This document shows, piece by piece, positions 22,001-30,937 of a DNA stretch of 64,000 bases (position 1 is its first letter; every line of letters starts with the position of its first letter). The DNA is from Deltaproteobacteria bacterium YD0425bin51. GTDB lineage: Bacteria; Desulfobacterota; Desulfobacteria; Desulfobacterales; YD0425bin51. The position numbers and the translations under genes were made by a program. The stretch covers positions 1-64,000 of the forward strand of contig PDZS01000014.1 of the NCBI GenBank assembly GCA_002753225.1, written 5' to 3'. The notes beneath the pieces are model-generated. The model saw only the letters and a program-made list of their open reading frames with translations. It searched no databases and had not been told where the DNA came from.

Positions 22001-22635
22001 ATTTTTATCATAATATCAGGTGTGCGTTGAATGCCAATTACTCTGCCTTGAATTAATATTTCTCCAAAACTATAAAACATGGGTTGATATTTTTCATTTT
22101 CAGGACGAAGTTCTATCTTATCTTTATGTAAAAAGAATCTCTTTACACTAGCTTCCTCTCCATTTATAAGAGCTACAACAATTTCTCCATTGCACGCATA
22201 TTGTCTTGGTTCACAAATTGCTAGATCCCCATTTAAAATTCCAATATTTTTCATTGAATCACCCTTTATCCTTAGACAAAAAAGGTTCTTCCCTTTAAAA
22301 ATAGAACTATCTAAAACTATGCTGCCATCCCATTCTTGTTGGGCATACATAGGCAGCCCTGCTGCAATCGTACCGATAATTGGAATTTCTATACATCTTT
22401 CAAAACCTTTTACTTCATATGCTCTGTTTAAAATATGAGTTTTTCTGCTATATCGCCCTTCTTTTTTGATATATCCTTTTTCTTCTAATATTTTTAGCAT
22501 GTTTGCTACAGCAGTATGACTTACTCCAATATCATCTGCTATTTCTCTTAAACTTGGAAAAGCTCCTTTATTTTTAGCTGCATTCTCTAAATATTCGAAA
22601 AATTGCTGCTGTTTTTTTGTAATTTTTGATCTCAT
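21997..22635 (-). CDS. lexA: LexA repressor
   Basis: 212-residue SOS repressor. Winged-helix HTH at about residues 27-60 (SLREIADDIGVSHTAVANML), hinge, then the S24 autoprotease: Ala92-Gly93 cleavage site (TIAAGLP), catalytic Ser127 (GDSM) and Lys165 (ASVKRFF). All residues for RecA-stimulated self-cleavage are present. First gene of the mutasome operon, so it should autoregulate the whole cassette. A perfect CAAATA-N2-TATTTG palindrome 53 bp upstream is the best operator candidate. Divergent from the SNF2 helicase. Confidence 0.95.
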   Translation of the reverse strand: MRSKITKKQQQFFEYLENAAKNKGAFPSLREIADDIGVSHTAVANMLKILEEKGYIKKEGRYSRKTHILNRAYEVKGFERCIEIPIIGTIAAGLPMYAQQEWDGSIVLDSSIFKGKNLFCLRIKGDSMKNIGILNGDLAICEPRQYACNGEIVVALINGEEASVKRFFLHKDKIELRPENEKYQPMFYSFGEILIQGRVIGIQRTPDIMIKI

Positions 22636-22687
22636 AAGATTTGAATTCTTTAATTTTTGGCTGTATTAATGAAAATTTAAATTAAAA

Positions 22688-22701
22688 CAAATAAATATTT
22701 G
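22688..22701. promoter_or_regulatory. Candidate LexA operator
   Basis: Perfect inverted repeat CAAATA-AA-TATTTG in the 123-bp region between the divergent lexA and SNF2 helicase starts. Placement and symmetry fit an autoregulated LexA site serving both directions. It matches no LexA box I know well, so the assignment rests on position only. Confidence 0.5.
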
Positions 22702-22714
22702 TATATTGCAATCA

Positions 22715-22744
22715 AATGTAAATGTCAATGTAAAAACAATGTAA
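22715..22744 (+). repeat. Three AATGTAA direct repeats at helical spacing
   Basis: AATGTAA at 22715, 22727 and 22738, with a partial copy AATGTC at 22721. Spacings of 12 and 11 bp place the copies on one DNA face, just upstream of the SNF2 helicase start at 22759. A regulator-binding array is plausible. Confidence 0.45.
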
Positions 22745-22758
22745 ATAGGTCAAAACTT

Positions 22759-25422
22759 ATGGCGAACCAAAAACTTGTAGCAGTTGTTATGCCAACAGGT
22801 GATATACAGCTTGAATGGCTTGATGCAGAAGATGAAATCAGCAAAAGTAAAAAAATTCTTGAGGAAGAAATATTCAATAGATTCAAAGCAGATCAATATG
22901 CTTGGCTTTTCTTTTTAGGATTTAGCGATAAACATATTCCTATATCAGATAGTTTAGACTATTTACGATTTTTTTCTGGATTTTTTTCTAAAAAGTTAAT
23001 TCAAACTCCTGAAATTGAAATCATAAGAGATAAAATTCATATTCCAATAGAAGAGTATGAACTGACTCAAGGTATTGAAAATATTCCATCTATGACAGGC
23101 TCTGAATACATAACACGAGAGCTTTTGGAATTACTATGGTCAAAATTAAACGATTTTTTTTCTTCGGCAATACAATCTTATAATGGAACTGTTGAAGAAT
23201 TCATAAAAGAATATAGTCCTAATGCGCATTTAGTTGGAAGAGTATTTTTTCATCTGGTCGAAAATAAAGATGAAGAATATCCGTTTGCCTTTATGGCTAC
23301 TTATTCAACTGAAATTGATAATAAAGGAAAATCGAAGCATCTACCTTTAAAATATGCATTAGAAGAATACGGCAAAGATCATGACAAGCTCCTTAAGCTT
23401 CTTTCTGCTGTCTATCTTGCTGCAAAAGATAGTAATTTCATAAAAGAATTATCAGATTCTGGTGAACTTTTTCATGGGATAACCTGGACTTCAGAAGAGG
23501 CTTTTACATTTTTAAAAGAAGTGTCTATATATGAAAATTCTGGTATATTATGCAGAATCCCTAATTGGTGGAAAGGACGCTCTTCTCGTGTGAGTATTAA
23601 GCTTCAGATAGGAGATAAAAAACCATCTGTAGTTGGCATGAACGCTATTTTGAACTTCAATGCAAGACTTGTTCTTGGAGATGTTATTATTTCAGAAGAA
23701 GAAGCAAGGGAACTGTTAAGGAAGTCAGAAGGTCTTGCCTTTATTAAAAATAAATGGGTAGCTGTTGACCCTGAAAAATTAAAACAGACTCTTTCAGCTT
23801 ATGAAAAAGCAAAGGAGCTGATGGAGCAAGGAGGGCTGTCTTTTAAAGATGCTCTTCTTCTTCAGCTAAATCCAGATAAATTTTTAAAAGGAATCGGTAA
23901 AGAAGATGACATAGAAATTGTAAATGGAAAATGGATAGAATCTGTCACTCAAAAGCTGGTATCTCCAGAACTTATTACTTCCATAAAACCGCATGAAAAG
24001 TTTAAAGGAGAACTTAGAAATTATCAGCAAAAGGGTCTAAACTGGATTTATTTTTTATATTCTTTAAAATTCGGGGCATGCCTTGCTGACGACATGGGAC
24101 TAGGCAAAACTGTTCAGATACTTGCTTTTCTGAGCATATTAAATTACGAAAAATCTAAAAAGGCTAGCTTGCTTATTATTCCAGCATCTCTTATTTCAAA
24201 TTGGGAGAGGGAAATCATTAGATTTTTTCCTGAACTTAAGTATTTTATTGTACATCCATATGTTAATCCTTCCAAAAAAATAGAAGAACAAGATGAAAAG
24301 ACTATTAATTCATTTGATCTATTTATTACCACATATTCTTTAGCCCAAAAATATGAATGGCTAAAGTCATATTCGTGGAACTGCATAATTTTAGATGAGG
24401 CTCAAGCTATTAAAAATCCGAGTACAAAACAGGCAAAGGCTGTAAAAAAACTTGAAAGCGACCACCGAATTATTATGACTGGAACCCCTATTGAAAATCG
24501 TCTCTCAGACTTATGGTCACTTTTTGATTTTTTAAATCCAGGGCTCTTGGGCGGAACAAAAGAGTTTACTAATTTTTCAAAAAAACTAGGGGAGAATAAA
24601 CAAGGATATGGAAGGCTTAGAAAAGTTATCCGTCCCTATATTCTAAGACGGCTTAAAACAGATAAATCAATAATCTCAGACCTTCCTGATAAGGTAGAGA
24701 TGAAGTCATATGCAGATTTAAGCAAAAAACAGGTTCTTTTATATAATGAAATAGTTGAGTGTCTGCAAGATCGCATTGATAATACAGAAGGAATTGAAAG
24801 AAAAGGGCTTATATTATCAACGCTTATGAAACTGAAGCAGTTATGCAATCATCCAGATCAATACAACGGCACAGGTAATTACGAAGAAAGCGAAAGTGGT
24901 AAATTTATAAGGCTTGCTGAAATTTGTGAAACTATTTATGAAAAAAGAGAAAAAGCATTGATTTTCACACAATTTAAAGAAATAACAGAACCGCTGTATG
25001 AATTTTTATCAAAATTATTTCAACGGCAAGGGCTGATACTTCATGGAAGCATTCCAGTAAAGAAGAGAAAAGATATTATTGAAAAATTTCAATCACGGGA
25101 ATATATACCTTTCATGGTTTTGTCTTTAAAAGCAGGCGGGATAGGATTAAACCTTACTGAAGCAAATCATGTGATTCATTTTGACAGATGGTGGAACCCT
25201 GCTGTTGAAAATCAGGCAACTGATAGGGCGTTTAGAATTGGTCAAAAGAAGAATGTTGTTGTCCATAAATTTATTGTAAAAGGTACTGTAGAAGAAAAAA
25301 TAGATTTTATGATAGAAGAAAAGAAGGAACTTGCAAAAGAAGTAATTGCAGAAACTGGAGAGACTTTTATAACAGAAATGAAAAACGATCAAATAATAAA
25401 AATGTTTAAATTATCATTGTAA
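22759..25422 (+). CDS. SNF2-family DNA helicase/translocase
   Basis: 887-residue SWI2/SNF2 ATPase. A long N-terminal region (about 1-400) of the bacterial SNF2-associated type precedes motor 1 with Walker A DDMGLGKT, box II DEAQ and TGTPIENRLSDLWSLFDFL, and motor 2 with KAGGIGLNLTEANHVIHFDRWWNPAVENQATDRAFRIGQ (split here as motifs V and VI). All helicase motifs look intact. ATG at 22759 (MANQKLVAVV) is chosen over a TTG 60 bases upstream because the extension is cysteine-rich, lies on the AATGTAA repeats, and AGGT sits 8 bp before the ATG. Followed after 13 bp by a SWIM-finger gene, a pairing also seen in Bacillus ywqA-ywqB. Confidence 0.9.
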   Translation: MANQKLVAVVMPTGDIQLEWLDAEDEISKSKKILEEEIFNRFKADQYAWLFFLGFSDKHIPISDSLDYLRFFSGFFSKKLIQTPEIEIIRDKIHIPIEEYELTQGIENIPSMTGSEYITRELLELLWSKLNDFFSSAIQSYNGTVEEFIKEYSPNAHLVGRVFFHLVENKDEEYPFAFMATYSTEIDNKGKSKHLPLKYALEEYGKDHDKLLKLLSAVYLAAKDSNFIKELSDSGELFHGITWTSEEAFTFLKEVSIYENSGILCRIPNWWKGRSSRVSIKLQIGDKKPSVVGMNAILNFNARLVLGDVIISEEEARELLRKSEGLAFIKNKWVAVDPEKLKQTLSAYEKAKELMEQGGLSFKDALLLQLNPDKFLKGIGKEDDIEIVNGKWIESVTQKLVSPELITSIKPHEKFKGELRNYQQKGLNWIYFLYSLKFGACLADDMGLGKTVQILAFLSILNYEKSKKASLLIIPASLISNWEREIIRFFPELKYFIVHPYVNPSKKIEEQDEKTINSFDLFITTYSLAQKYEWLKSYSWNCIILDEAQAIKNPSTKQAKAVKKLESDHRIIMTGTPIENRLSDLWSLFDFLNPGLLGGTKEFTNFSKKLGENKQGYGRLRKVIRPYILRRLKTDKSIISDLPDKVEMKSYADLSKKQVLLYNEIVECLQDRIDNTEGIERKGLILSTLMKLKQLCNHPDQYNGTGNYEESESGKFIRLAEICETIYEKREKALIFTQFKEITEPLYEFLSKLFQRQGLILHGSIPVKKRKDIIEKFQSREYIPFMVLSLKAGGIGLNLTEANHVIHFDRWWNPAVENQATDRAFRIGQKKNVVVHKFIVKGTVEEKIDFMIEEKKELAKEVIAETGETFITEMKNDQIIKMFKLSL

Positions 25423-25435
25423 AAGGAGACACAAA

Positions 25436-26707
25436 ATGCCTTATTATTACGGTGGATACCCTGAATATGTAAGTGTTGCAGAAAAAAAAGCAAAAGCTTT
25501 AAGAAAACTAAAGGAACTTCAAAAGAAAAACCCAAACATAAACCCTATAACAATAAGCAGCAATAGCATTGCAAATACTTGGTGGGGAAAGTCATGGAAT
25601 AAAAATTTGGAAAGATATGCAGATTATACAAATCGTATAGAAAGAGGACGCAGTTATGTAAAAAATAATGCTGTTTTAGACCTCCAGATACTTCCTGGTA
25701 AAATAACTTCACTTGTTCAAGGTAGAGAATCAACACCTTATTCAATAACAATAACCATAAGCGAATTAAATAAGACAACATGGGAAGAGGTCAAAAAAGG
25801 ATGTGAAGGGAGATTAGAATCTCTGGCAGAGCTTTTGTCAGGTAAATTTCCAAAAGCTCTTGAAGAAATATTTATGGCAAAAGGGAGTGGTCTTTTCCCA
25901 TCACCTAAAGAGATTGAATTTGACTGCAGCTGCCCAGACTGGGCTTCTCTTTGCAAACATGTAGCAGCTACATTATATGGCGTTGGTGCAAGATTAGATC
26001 AGGATCCTTCCCTGTTTTTTAAGCTTAGAAAAGTTGATATGAATGAACTTATAAAAGAAGTTGTTTCTGACCAAACTAAAAAGCTTCTTGAAAAAGCAGA
26101 AAAGAAAACCTCAAGAGTTATTGATGAATCTAAGCTGTCAAATATCTTTGGAATTGAAATGGAACCACAAAATAAAAAAGAAGATAAAAAGAAAGATAAA
26201 AAAGAAACCACAAAAATAGAAAAAACTACAGAAACTTTGGAAAACAGAAAAAAGCTTCTCGAAAAAGCAGAAAAGAAAACTTCAAAGGTTATTGATGAAT
26301 CTAAGCTGTCAAATATCTTTGAAATTGAAATGGAACCACAAAATAAAAAAGAAGATAAAAAGAAAGATAAAAAAGAAACCACAAAAATAGAAAAAATGGA
26401 AAAAACTAAAGAAACTTTAGAAAACAGAAAAACAGAAAAATATGATGTAAGCAACATTTTAAAGAATATTGGTGATGTTTTCAGAATACTTTCATTTGGG
26501 CTTGAAGCAATGGCCGAAAAAGCTAATGAAATTATTAGTTCATCAAAAGAAGGTGAGTTTAAATTGGAAGAATCCCCAAAAAAAAATCCCGTTGAATCTC
26601 AGGCTACTATAAAAAAGACTCTAAAACCCCGCAAAAAGGCAAATAAAGAAGCTAATAAGAAGTCTTTAAGGGGTAAAAAGTCATACAAAAGAGAATCAGG
26701 CCTATGA
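25436..26707 (+). CDS. SWIM zinc-finger protein with internal duplication
   Basis: 423 residues. The N-terminal half (NTWWGKSWNKNLERYADY, then a strand-rich region) ends in a SWIM finger, CSCPDWASLCKH at about residues 163-174 (CxC-x6-CxH), a DNA- or protein-binding zinc motif. From residue 216 a 57-residue unit rich in Lys and Glu occurs twice in tandem (26081-26251 and 26252-26431), followed by a basic tail. Strong ribosome site (AAAGGAG) and 13 bp spacing put it in an operon with the SNF2 helicase, so it probably works with it on DNA. Confidence 0.88.
   Translation: MPYYYGGYPEYVSVAEKKAKALRKLKELQKKNPNINPITISSNSIANTWWGKSWNKNLERYADYTNRIERGRSYVKNNAVLDLQILPGKITSLVQGRESTPYSITITISELNKTTWEEVKKGCEGRLESLAELLSGKFPKALEEIFMAKGSGLFPSPKEIEFDCSCPDWASLCKHVAATLYGVGARLDQDPSLFFKLRKVDMNELIKEVVSDQTKKLLEKAEKKTSRVIDESKLSNIFGIEMEPQNKKEDKKKDKKETTKIEKTTETLENRKKLLEKAEKKTSKVIDESKLSNIFEIEMEPQNKKEDKKKDKKETTKIEKMEKTKETLENRKTEKYDVSNILKNIGDVFRILSFGLEAMAEKANEIISSSKEGEFKLEESPKKNPVESQATIKKTLKPRKKANKEANKKSLRGKKSYKRESGL
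26081..26431 (+). repeat. 57/60-codon tandem duplication inside SWIM gene
   Basis: Two adjacent copies (171 and 180 bases) each coding for KLLEKAEKKTS(R/K)VIDESKLS, then EPQNKKEDKKKDKKE. Only a few substitutions and a three-codon insertion separate them, indicating a recent in-frame duplication of a charged linker. Confidence 0.88.
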
Positions 26708-26834
26708 GCCAAAAGTATAAATATAACTGCCAATCCTCCCATCAATATTTACAATAGAAGGATATGCTGAATTTGCCAAACATTGAAAGCGCTTATTTCC
26801 AGCATTATGGTAAATTTAAAAAAAGGATTTTACT

Positions 26835-27629
26835 ATGCCAAAAATACAGAAAGATGAAATTCAACTATATTATGAAACTTATGGCAATGGAATTCCACTG
26901 ATGTTAATAGCTGGACTGGCATCTGACTCGCAAAGCTGGCAACCGATAATATCAGAGATGTCATCTTATTGCCATTTAATTTTACCTGATAACAGAGGCG
27001 TAGGGAGAACATCCCCTCAAGATTCAGATATAAGCATTCAGAAAATTGCGGATGATTGTATCTCGCTTATAAAAAGTTTAAATTTAAGATCTGTCAATCT
27101 GCTTGGACATTCAATGGGTGGCTTTGTAGCAATGGATATCGCTATACGTTATCCTGGTTATGTTGATAAGCTAATTCTTGCAGCAACATCATCATTTAAT
27201 TCTGAGCGCAATAAATCCTTATTTTCTGATTGGGTATCATATATTGAATCAGGAATGGATATTAAATTATGGTTTAAAAATATCTTCTATTGGATATTCT
27301 CCATGCGTTTTTTTGGAAATAAAGGGGCAGTAGATGAAGCAGTCAGGTTAGCAATAGAATATCCTTACCCTCAAAGCATACAAGCATTGAAAAATCAGGT
27401 TAATGCTATTTCTAAATTTAATTGCACGAATGAATTAACCAAGATAAATTCAAAGACATTAGTAATAAGTGGAAAAGAAGATATACTATTTCCGACTGAA
27501 GCATCTGCAGGTTTAGTAAAAGCTATAAAGGGAGCTTCTTTAACTGTGATAGATAATGCTGCTCATTCAATTCATATGGAACAGCCTAAGGCTTTTATTG
27601 ACTCTGTTATGAATTTTTTGAACTCATAA
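26835..27629 (+). CDS. Alpha/beta hydrolase
   Basis: 264-residue alpha/beta-fold hydrolase. Nucleophile elbow GHSMGG with S93, the oxyanion region AGLASDSQSW near residue 27, acid in SGKEDILFP (about 215) and His in NAAHSIHMEQP (about 240) complete a catalytic triad. The DNRGVGRTS loop is typical of the family's esterases, lactonases and C-C bond hydrolases. Substrate unknown. It is paralogous to the hydrolase at 34169. Followed 19 bp later by a DNA-repair-like gene, which may be fortuitous. Confidence 0.85.
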   Translation: MPKIQKDEIQLYYETYGNGIPLMLIAGLASDSQSWQPIISEMSSYCHLILPDNRGVGRTSPQDSDISIQKIADDCISLIKSLNLRSVNLLGHSMGGFVAMDIAIRYPGYVDKLILAATSSFNSERNKSLFSDWVSYIESGMDIKLWFKNIFYWIFSMRFFGNKGAVDEAVRLAIEYPYPQSIQALKNQVNAISKFNCTNELTKINSKTLVISGKEDILFPTEASAGLVKAIKGASLTVIDNAAHSIHMEQPKAFIDSVMNFLNS

Positions 27630-27648
27630 GTATAAATAGAATAAGCAG

Positions 27649-28344
27649 ATGCGAATTTGGGATATAAGTCCAGGATACTTAAACCGCCAAAGCCTTCTTG
27701 GTGAACATAGAGAACTTCATGCTATTGTTTCAATTATTATAAATAATAAGAAAGGTTATTCAAAGCATCCTGAAACACTACGTTGGATAGATTATGGTTG
27801 GGCGCTTATGCAGAGACACAATCTATTAAAAGCTGAAATGTCTCTCAGAGGTTTTAAAGATAAATCTCCAGTTTTTATGGACTATAAAATTTCTGAATGG
27901 CCTCTAAAATATATTGATGAACCATACATTCAGTTTAAAATTCTTGAAAACAAATATAAAGGCAGGGAGCAAGGAAGAATAGCTTTACCTCAAAATGCTC
28001 AACAATTTTGGAGTCAGCATAAATATTCTGTGCTTGCAAGAAATGTATCAACATACAAAGAAATTGGAAAGAGAGTATCTAAGATAAAAAAGAAAGACAA
28101 CTTTTCAAGTTTGGTAAAAGAAGTTACAAAACTTTTAGTTATAGCACCTAATATAGGCGGTGTCAGAAATGCTTTACAGCATATGTGGGGATATGTTTCT
28201 GATTACTCAAAGCAAGATAGAAAAGATTTAGAATCACTGTCTTTAAAAACATTTTTGATAAAAATTCAAGAGTTAGCTATTGCAAATAATAAAAAATATT
28301 TGCTCTCTTCAACTGCATTAAGTGAGCTTGATGCATGGATATAG
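27649..28344 (+). CDS. Pyrimidine-dimer glycosylase-like/DUF1722 protein
   Basis: 231 residues. The N-terminal 80 residues (MRIWDISPGYLNRQSLLGEH, then HPETLRWIDYGWALMQRHN) match the T4 endonuclease V-like Pyr_excise family, which cleaves UV photodimers. The C-terminal part (FWSQHKYSVLARNVSTYKEI, NALQHMWGYVSDY, YLLSSTALSELD) resembles DUF1722/YbgA. This combination is known in bacteria but its activity is not well characterised. The nearby SOS mutasome and SNF2 operon fit a UV-damage repair role; I infer this from context and have not confirmed the catalytic residues. Confidence 0.72.
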   Translation: MRIWDISPGYLNRQSLLGEHRELHAIVSIIINNKKGYSKHPETLRWIDYGWALMQRHNLLKAEMSLRGFKDKSPVFMDYKISEWPLKYIDEPYIQFKILENKYKGREQGRIALPQNAQQFWSQHKYSVLARNVSTYKEIGKRVSKIKKKDNFSSLVKEVTKLLVIAPNIGGVRNALQHMWGYVSDYSKQDRKDLESLSLKTFLIKIQELAIANNKKYLLSSTALSELDAWI

Positions 28345-28494
28345 TGGAAAAGTTAATTTGAATTTAAAGTCAGATAAGTTTATTTCTTTTGCTTTCTCAT
28401 AAATTTAAGTTTAAATTTTAAAGATGGCTTGTTTTTTTCTCTTTAGGAACAGATAAAATTTTAACTATTTAAAAATAAAGGTAATTTTAAAGTA

Positions 28495-29499
28495 ATGAAA
28501 ATGAATAAAATAATTCTTATGATTTTTGTAATTTTGTTTGGAGCAGTTTATCAAAGTTTCCCTTGCTCTACTGTAAATGTATTAAATGGCGACAGAACTG
28601 TTTCTGCGAGGACTATGGATTTTTTTAAAGAAATGCATACCCAGATTTCAATAGTGCCAAAAGGTACTAAGTACAGCTTTGGAGCTACAAAATACAATTT
28701 AATTGCAGTAACAGCATTTGGTATTCCAGCACATTCTGTAAATGAAAAAGGCTTAAGCGGTGCAATGCTGTGGCTAAATAACACTAAATATTCGGACAAA
28801 GTTAATACAAGCAAAAAAATAATAAACTGCCTTGAATATTTATATTATGTTATGGGTAATTATCAAACTATAAAAGAAGTTAAAGAATTCTTCAACGACC
28901 ATGATATAGACTTTGTAAATATACCGGAAGAAATTAAAAAGTTAGATATTCTTCATCAGCATGCTTATTTTGTAGATGCAAAAGGTAATACACTTATAAT
29001 TGAATGGCTTGAAGGTAAAATAAGAATGTATGAAAATGAAAGCCCTGTTTTAGTAAATGATCCTGATTTTGAGACACAAAAAAAGATTTGGTCAAAGCAA
29101 CTTGAAACAAAAGAAGATATAATAAACTGGGAATATAATTTAATCGGTAAGAAGATGCATGCGGCAGATACAAGATATGAAATGCTAAGAAGACTTACAG
29201 AAAACTCTATTCCTACAAAAGGAATTGATACAATAACAAAAGCTTTTCAAATAATGTCAAGAGTCAATTATATGAAGATAAAGCCATATCTCTTTGATGA
29301 CCAAGAAATATCATGGACACTATATACCATAGCTGTAGAACATATAAAAGATAACGTAAAGATTTATTACAAAGATGATTCTAATGCTGCAATAAGAATG
29401 CTCGATTTTAATAAGATTAAATGGAAACCTAAAAAATTTAATATAGAATTTGGAGATAAGTTTATAGATTTAAATAAAATGGTTAATAGGATAAATTAG
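28495..29499 (+). CDS. Exported choloylglycine hydrolase-family amidase
   Basis: 334-residue Ntn hydrolase of the choloylglycine hydrolase/penicillin V acylase family. A hydrophobic leader (residues 5-20) ends just before C24 (PCSTVNVLNG), which becomes the N-terminal nucleophile after processing; R39 (SARTMDF) and FGIPAHSVNEKGL with N-terminal-nucleophile spacing follow the family pattern. Location is probably periplasmic. Known relatives cleave bile salts, penicillin V or acyl-homoserine lactones; the substrate here is unknown. A second ATG two codons in is an alternative start. Confidence 0.85.
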   Translation: MKMNKIILMIFVILFGAVYQSFPCSTVNVLNGDRTVSARTMDFFKEMHTQISIVPKGTKYSFGATKYNLIAVTAFGIPAHSVNEKGLSGAMLWLNNTKYSDKVNTSKKIINCLEYLYYVMGNYQTIKEVKEFFNDHDIDFVNIPEEIKKLDILHQHAYFVDAKGNTLIIEWLEGKIRMYENESPVLVNDPDFETQKKIWSKQLETKEDIINWEYNLIGKKMHAADTRYEMLRRLTENSIPTKGIDTITKAFQIMSRVNYMKIKPYLFDDQEISWTLYTIAVEHIKDNVKIYYKDDSNAAIRMLDFNKIKWKPKKFNIEFGDKFIDLNKMVNRIN

Positions 29500-29553
29500 G
29501 GCCAAAGACAAAAGAACCCAAAAGGAAGGGGAGGAATGAAATAGCAAAACATC

Positions 29554-30933
29554 CTAAACTGGAGCAACAACAATGCGGACTACTCCTGTGAAGCCATTTA
29601 CCTCGACCCAGTCGCCATTCCTAAAAACTGATGTTGCTTTTTTAGTTCCGATCACGCATGGTTTTTTCATTTCTCGCGCTATGATTGCAGCATGGCAAAT
29701 GACACCCCCCTCATCTGTAACAAAAGCTGCAGATTTTTGCATACTTGGCAAATAATCTGGCGTTGTCATTGGTACAATCAAGATCTCTCCCTTACACACT
29801 GAATCCTGATCTGTTGTGTTCATAAGTATCCTAGCTCTTCCAGTTACCAAACCTCTATAAGCGGTCAAACCACGAACCTCGCTTATAGGTAAACTGCTTT
29901 CCGCTTTTCTCTTGCTAATTAAATGTAATAAAAGTTGTCCTGTCATAACGGAAATAGCACCATCATGCATGAGCATAGCAAAGCCTTTTCTACGTTCATC
30001 AATTAAAGTTGGGTTTACTCGCTGACTTGATCTTAGAAAAAGAATCAGTTCTTCTTTTGAGTAGTATGACAATTCATGGAGATCTAGCTTATAAGCCTCT
30101 TCAGTGAAAGTAAGAAAGCGTTCCAAATAGTATAGTGCTTCATATGAACGTTCAGTTCTGAATGTCCTATAGAAAACGAATTCCTCTTGTATTTCTGCTA
30201 AAACCTTTTCGTCTTCTGTGAATTGAGCAAGAATGTTGGCATAGGGTTGAAAATAATTGGGTAATTCTAATTTTCCTTTTAGTCTCTCCCGAAAATAGTC
30301 GATTGTATACCCCCCAGAAAATGGATCCCGATATTTGAGATAGGCATGTTTTCGGGTGTGATCTTCCAGTGCGGCTGCAATGTCAAAATCAGGACGAGTC
30401 ATTTGTTTTTGGATAAAAAACAGATCAAAATTTTCTTCTTCAGCGGCGTTAGATTTTCGTGTAATTGAAAGATCAAGAAGTGCTTGATCCAAATCCTTCG
30501 ACGAGACACCGTATTTTTTTAAAATGTCCAATAACCTTATTTCCACTGATTTTGCAAGAGGATGCGTAACAAGAATAAAGGTTGCATTATCCTGAAAATG
30601 CTCTAGCCATGTAAAGAAATCCTGAAGGTTATTTTCAGACAGAACAATGTTTTCGTATAGTTTCCTCGAAATAACCGTAAGTTTGTTTCCTATATCCTGT
30701 CCCCGTCTTATAAAATTAGAAAACAATTTTGGATCTATTGTGAGGTATTTTTGGGAAACACTATCAATCCATTTATTATCAAGCCACCATATTGAATTAA
30801 TATATTCCACATCACGAACTAAATCAGTAATTTCAGTTCTCTTCATGCATCTGTCTGTGTTATTCCATGCATCAAGCATAAGAGAAACAGCCAGAAAAGA
30901 ATAATTTCTAGTGAGAAATTTCGTCATGTTCAT
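29554..30933 (-). CDS. PEP-utilising swivel-domain protein (split dikinase part)
   Basis: 459 residues. The last 90 residues are the phosphohistidine swivel domain of PEP synthase, PPDK and rifampin phosphotransferase: TDEGGVICHAAII with phospho-His H414, followed by AREMKKPCVIGT. The 330 N-terminal residues are helical and unassigned; they resemble neither the ATP-grasp nor the PEP-binding TIM barrel. The ATP-grasp half is a separate gene at 31758 in the same operon, so the pair looks like a split dikinase whose middle domain would bind the acceptor. Four bases after the MtxX-like gene. Confidence 0.8.
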   Translation of the reverse strand: MNMTKFLTRNYSFLAVSLMLDAWNNTDRCMKRTEITDLVRDVEYINSIWWLDNKWIDSVSQKYLTIDPKLFSNFIRRGQDIGNKLTVISRKLYENIVLSENNLQDFFTWLEHFQDNATFILVTHPLAKSVEIRLLDILKKYGVSSKDLDQALLDLSITRKSNAAEEENFDLFFIQKQMTRPDFDIAAALEDHTRKHAYLKYRDPFSGGYTIDYFRERLKGKLELPNYFQPYANILAQFTEDEKVLAEIQEEFVFYRTFRTERSYEALYYLERFLTFTEEAYKLDLHELSYYSKEELILFLRSSQRVNPTLIDERRKGFAMLMHDGAISVMTGQLLLHLISKRKAESSLPISEVRGLTAYRGLVTGRARILMNTTDQDSVCKGEILIVPMTTPDYLPSMQKSAAFVTDEGGVICHAAIIAREMKKPCVIGTKKATSVFRNGDWVEVNGFTGVVRIVVAPV

Positions 30934-30937
30934 AGCT

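Noticed and set aside
25999..26457. Long minus-strand frame antisense to the SWIM gene
   Set aside because: Ser/Phe-rich low-complexity translation produced by reading the Lys/Glu-rich tandem duplication backwards; no ribosome site or family.
22759..26707. Defence island of DISARM type based on the SNF2 helicase
   Set aside because: No methyltransferase, DrmA/B/C or phospholipase gene adjoins it. The SNF2-SWIM pair with LexA-side placement fits a housekeeping or repair role better.
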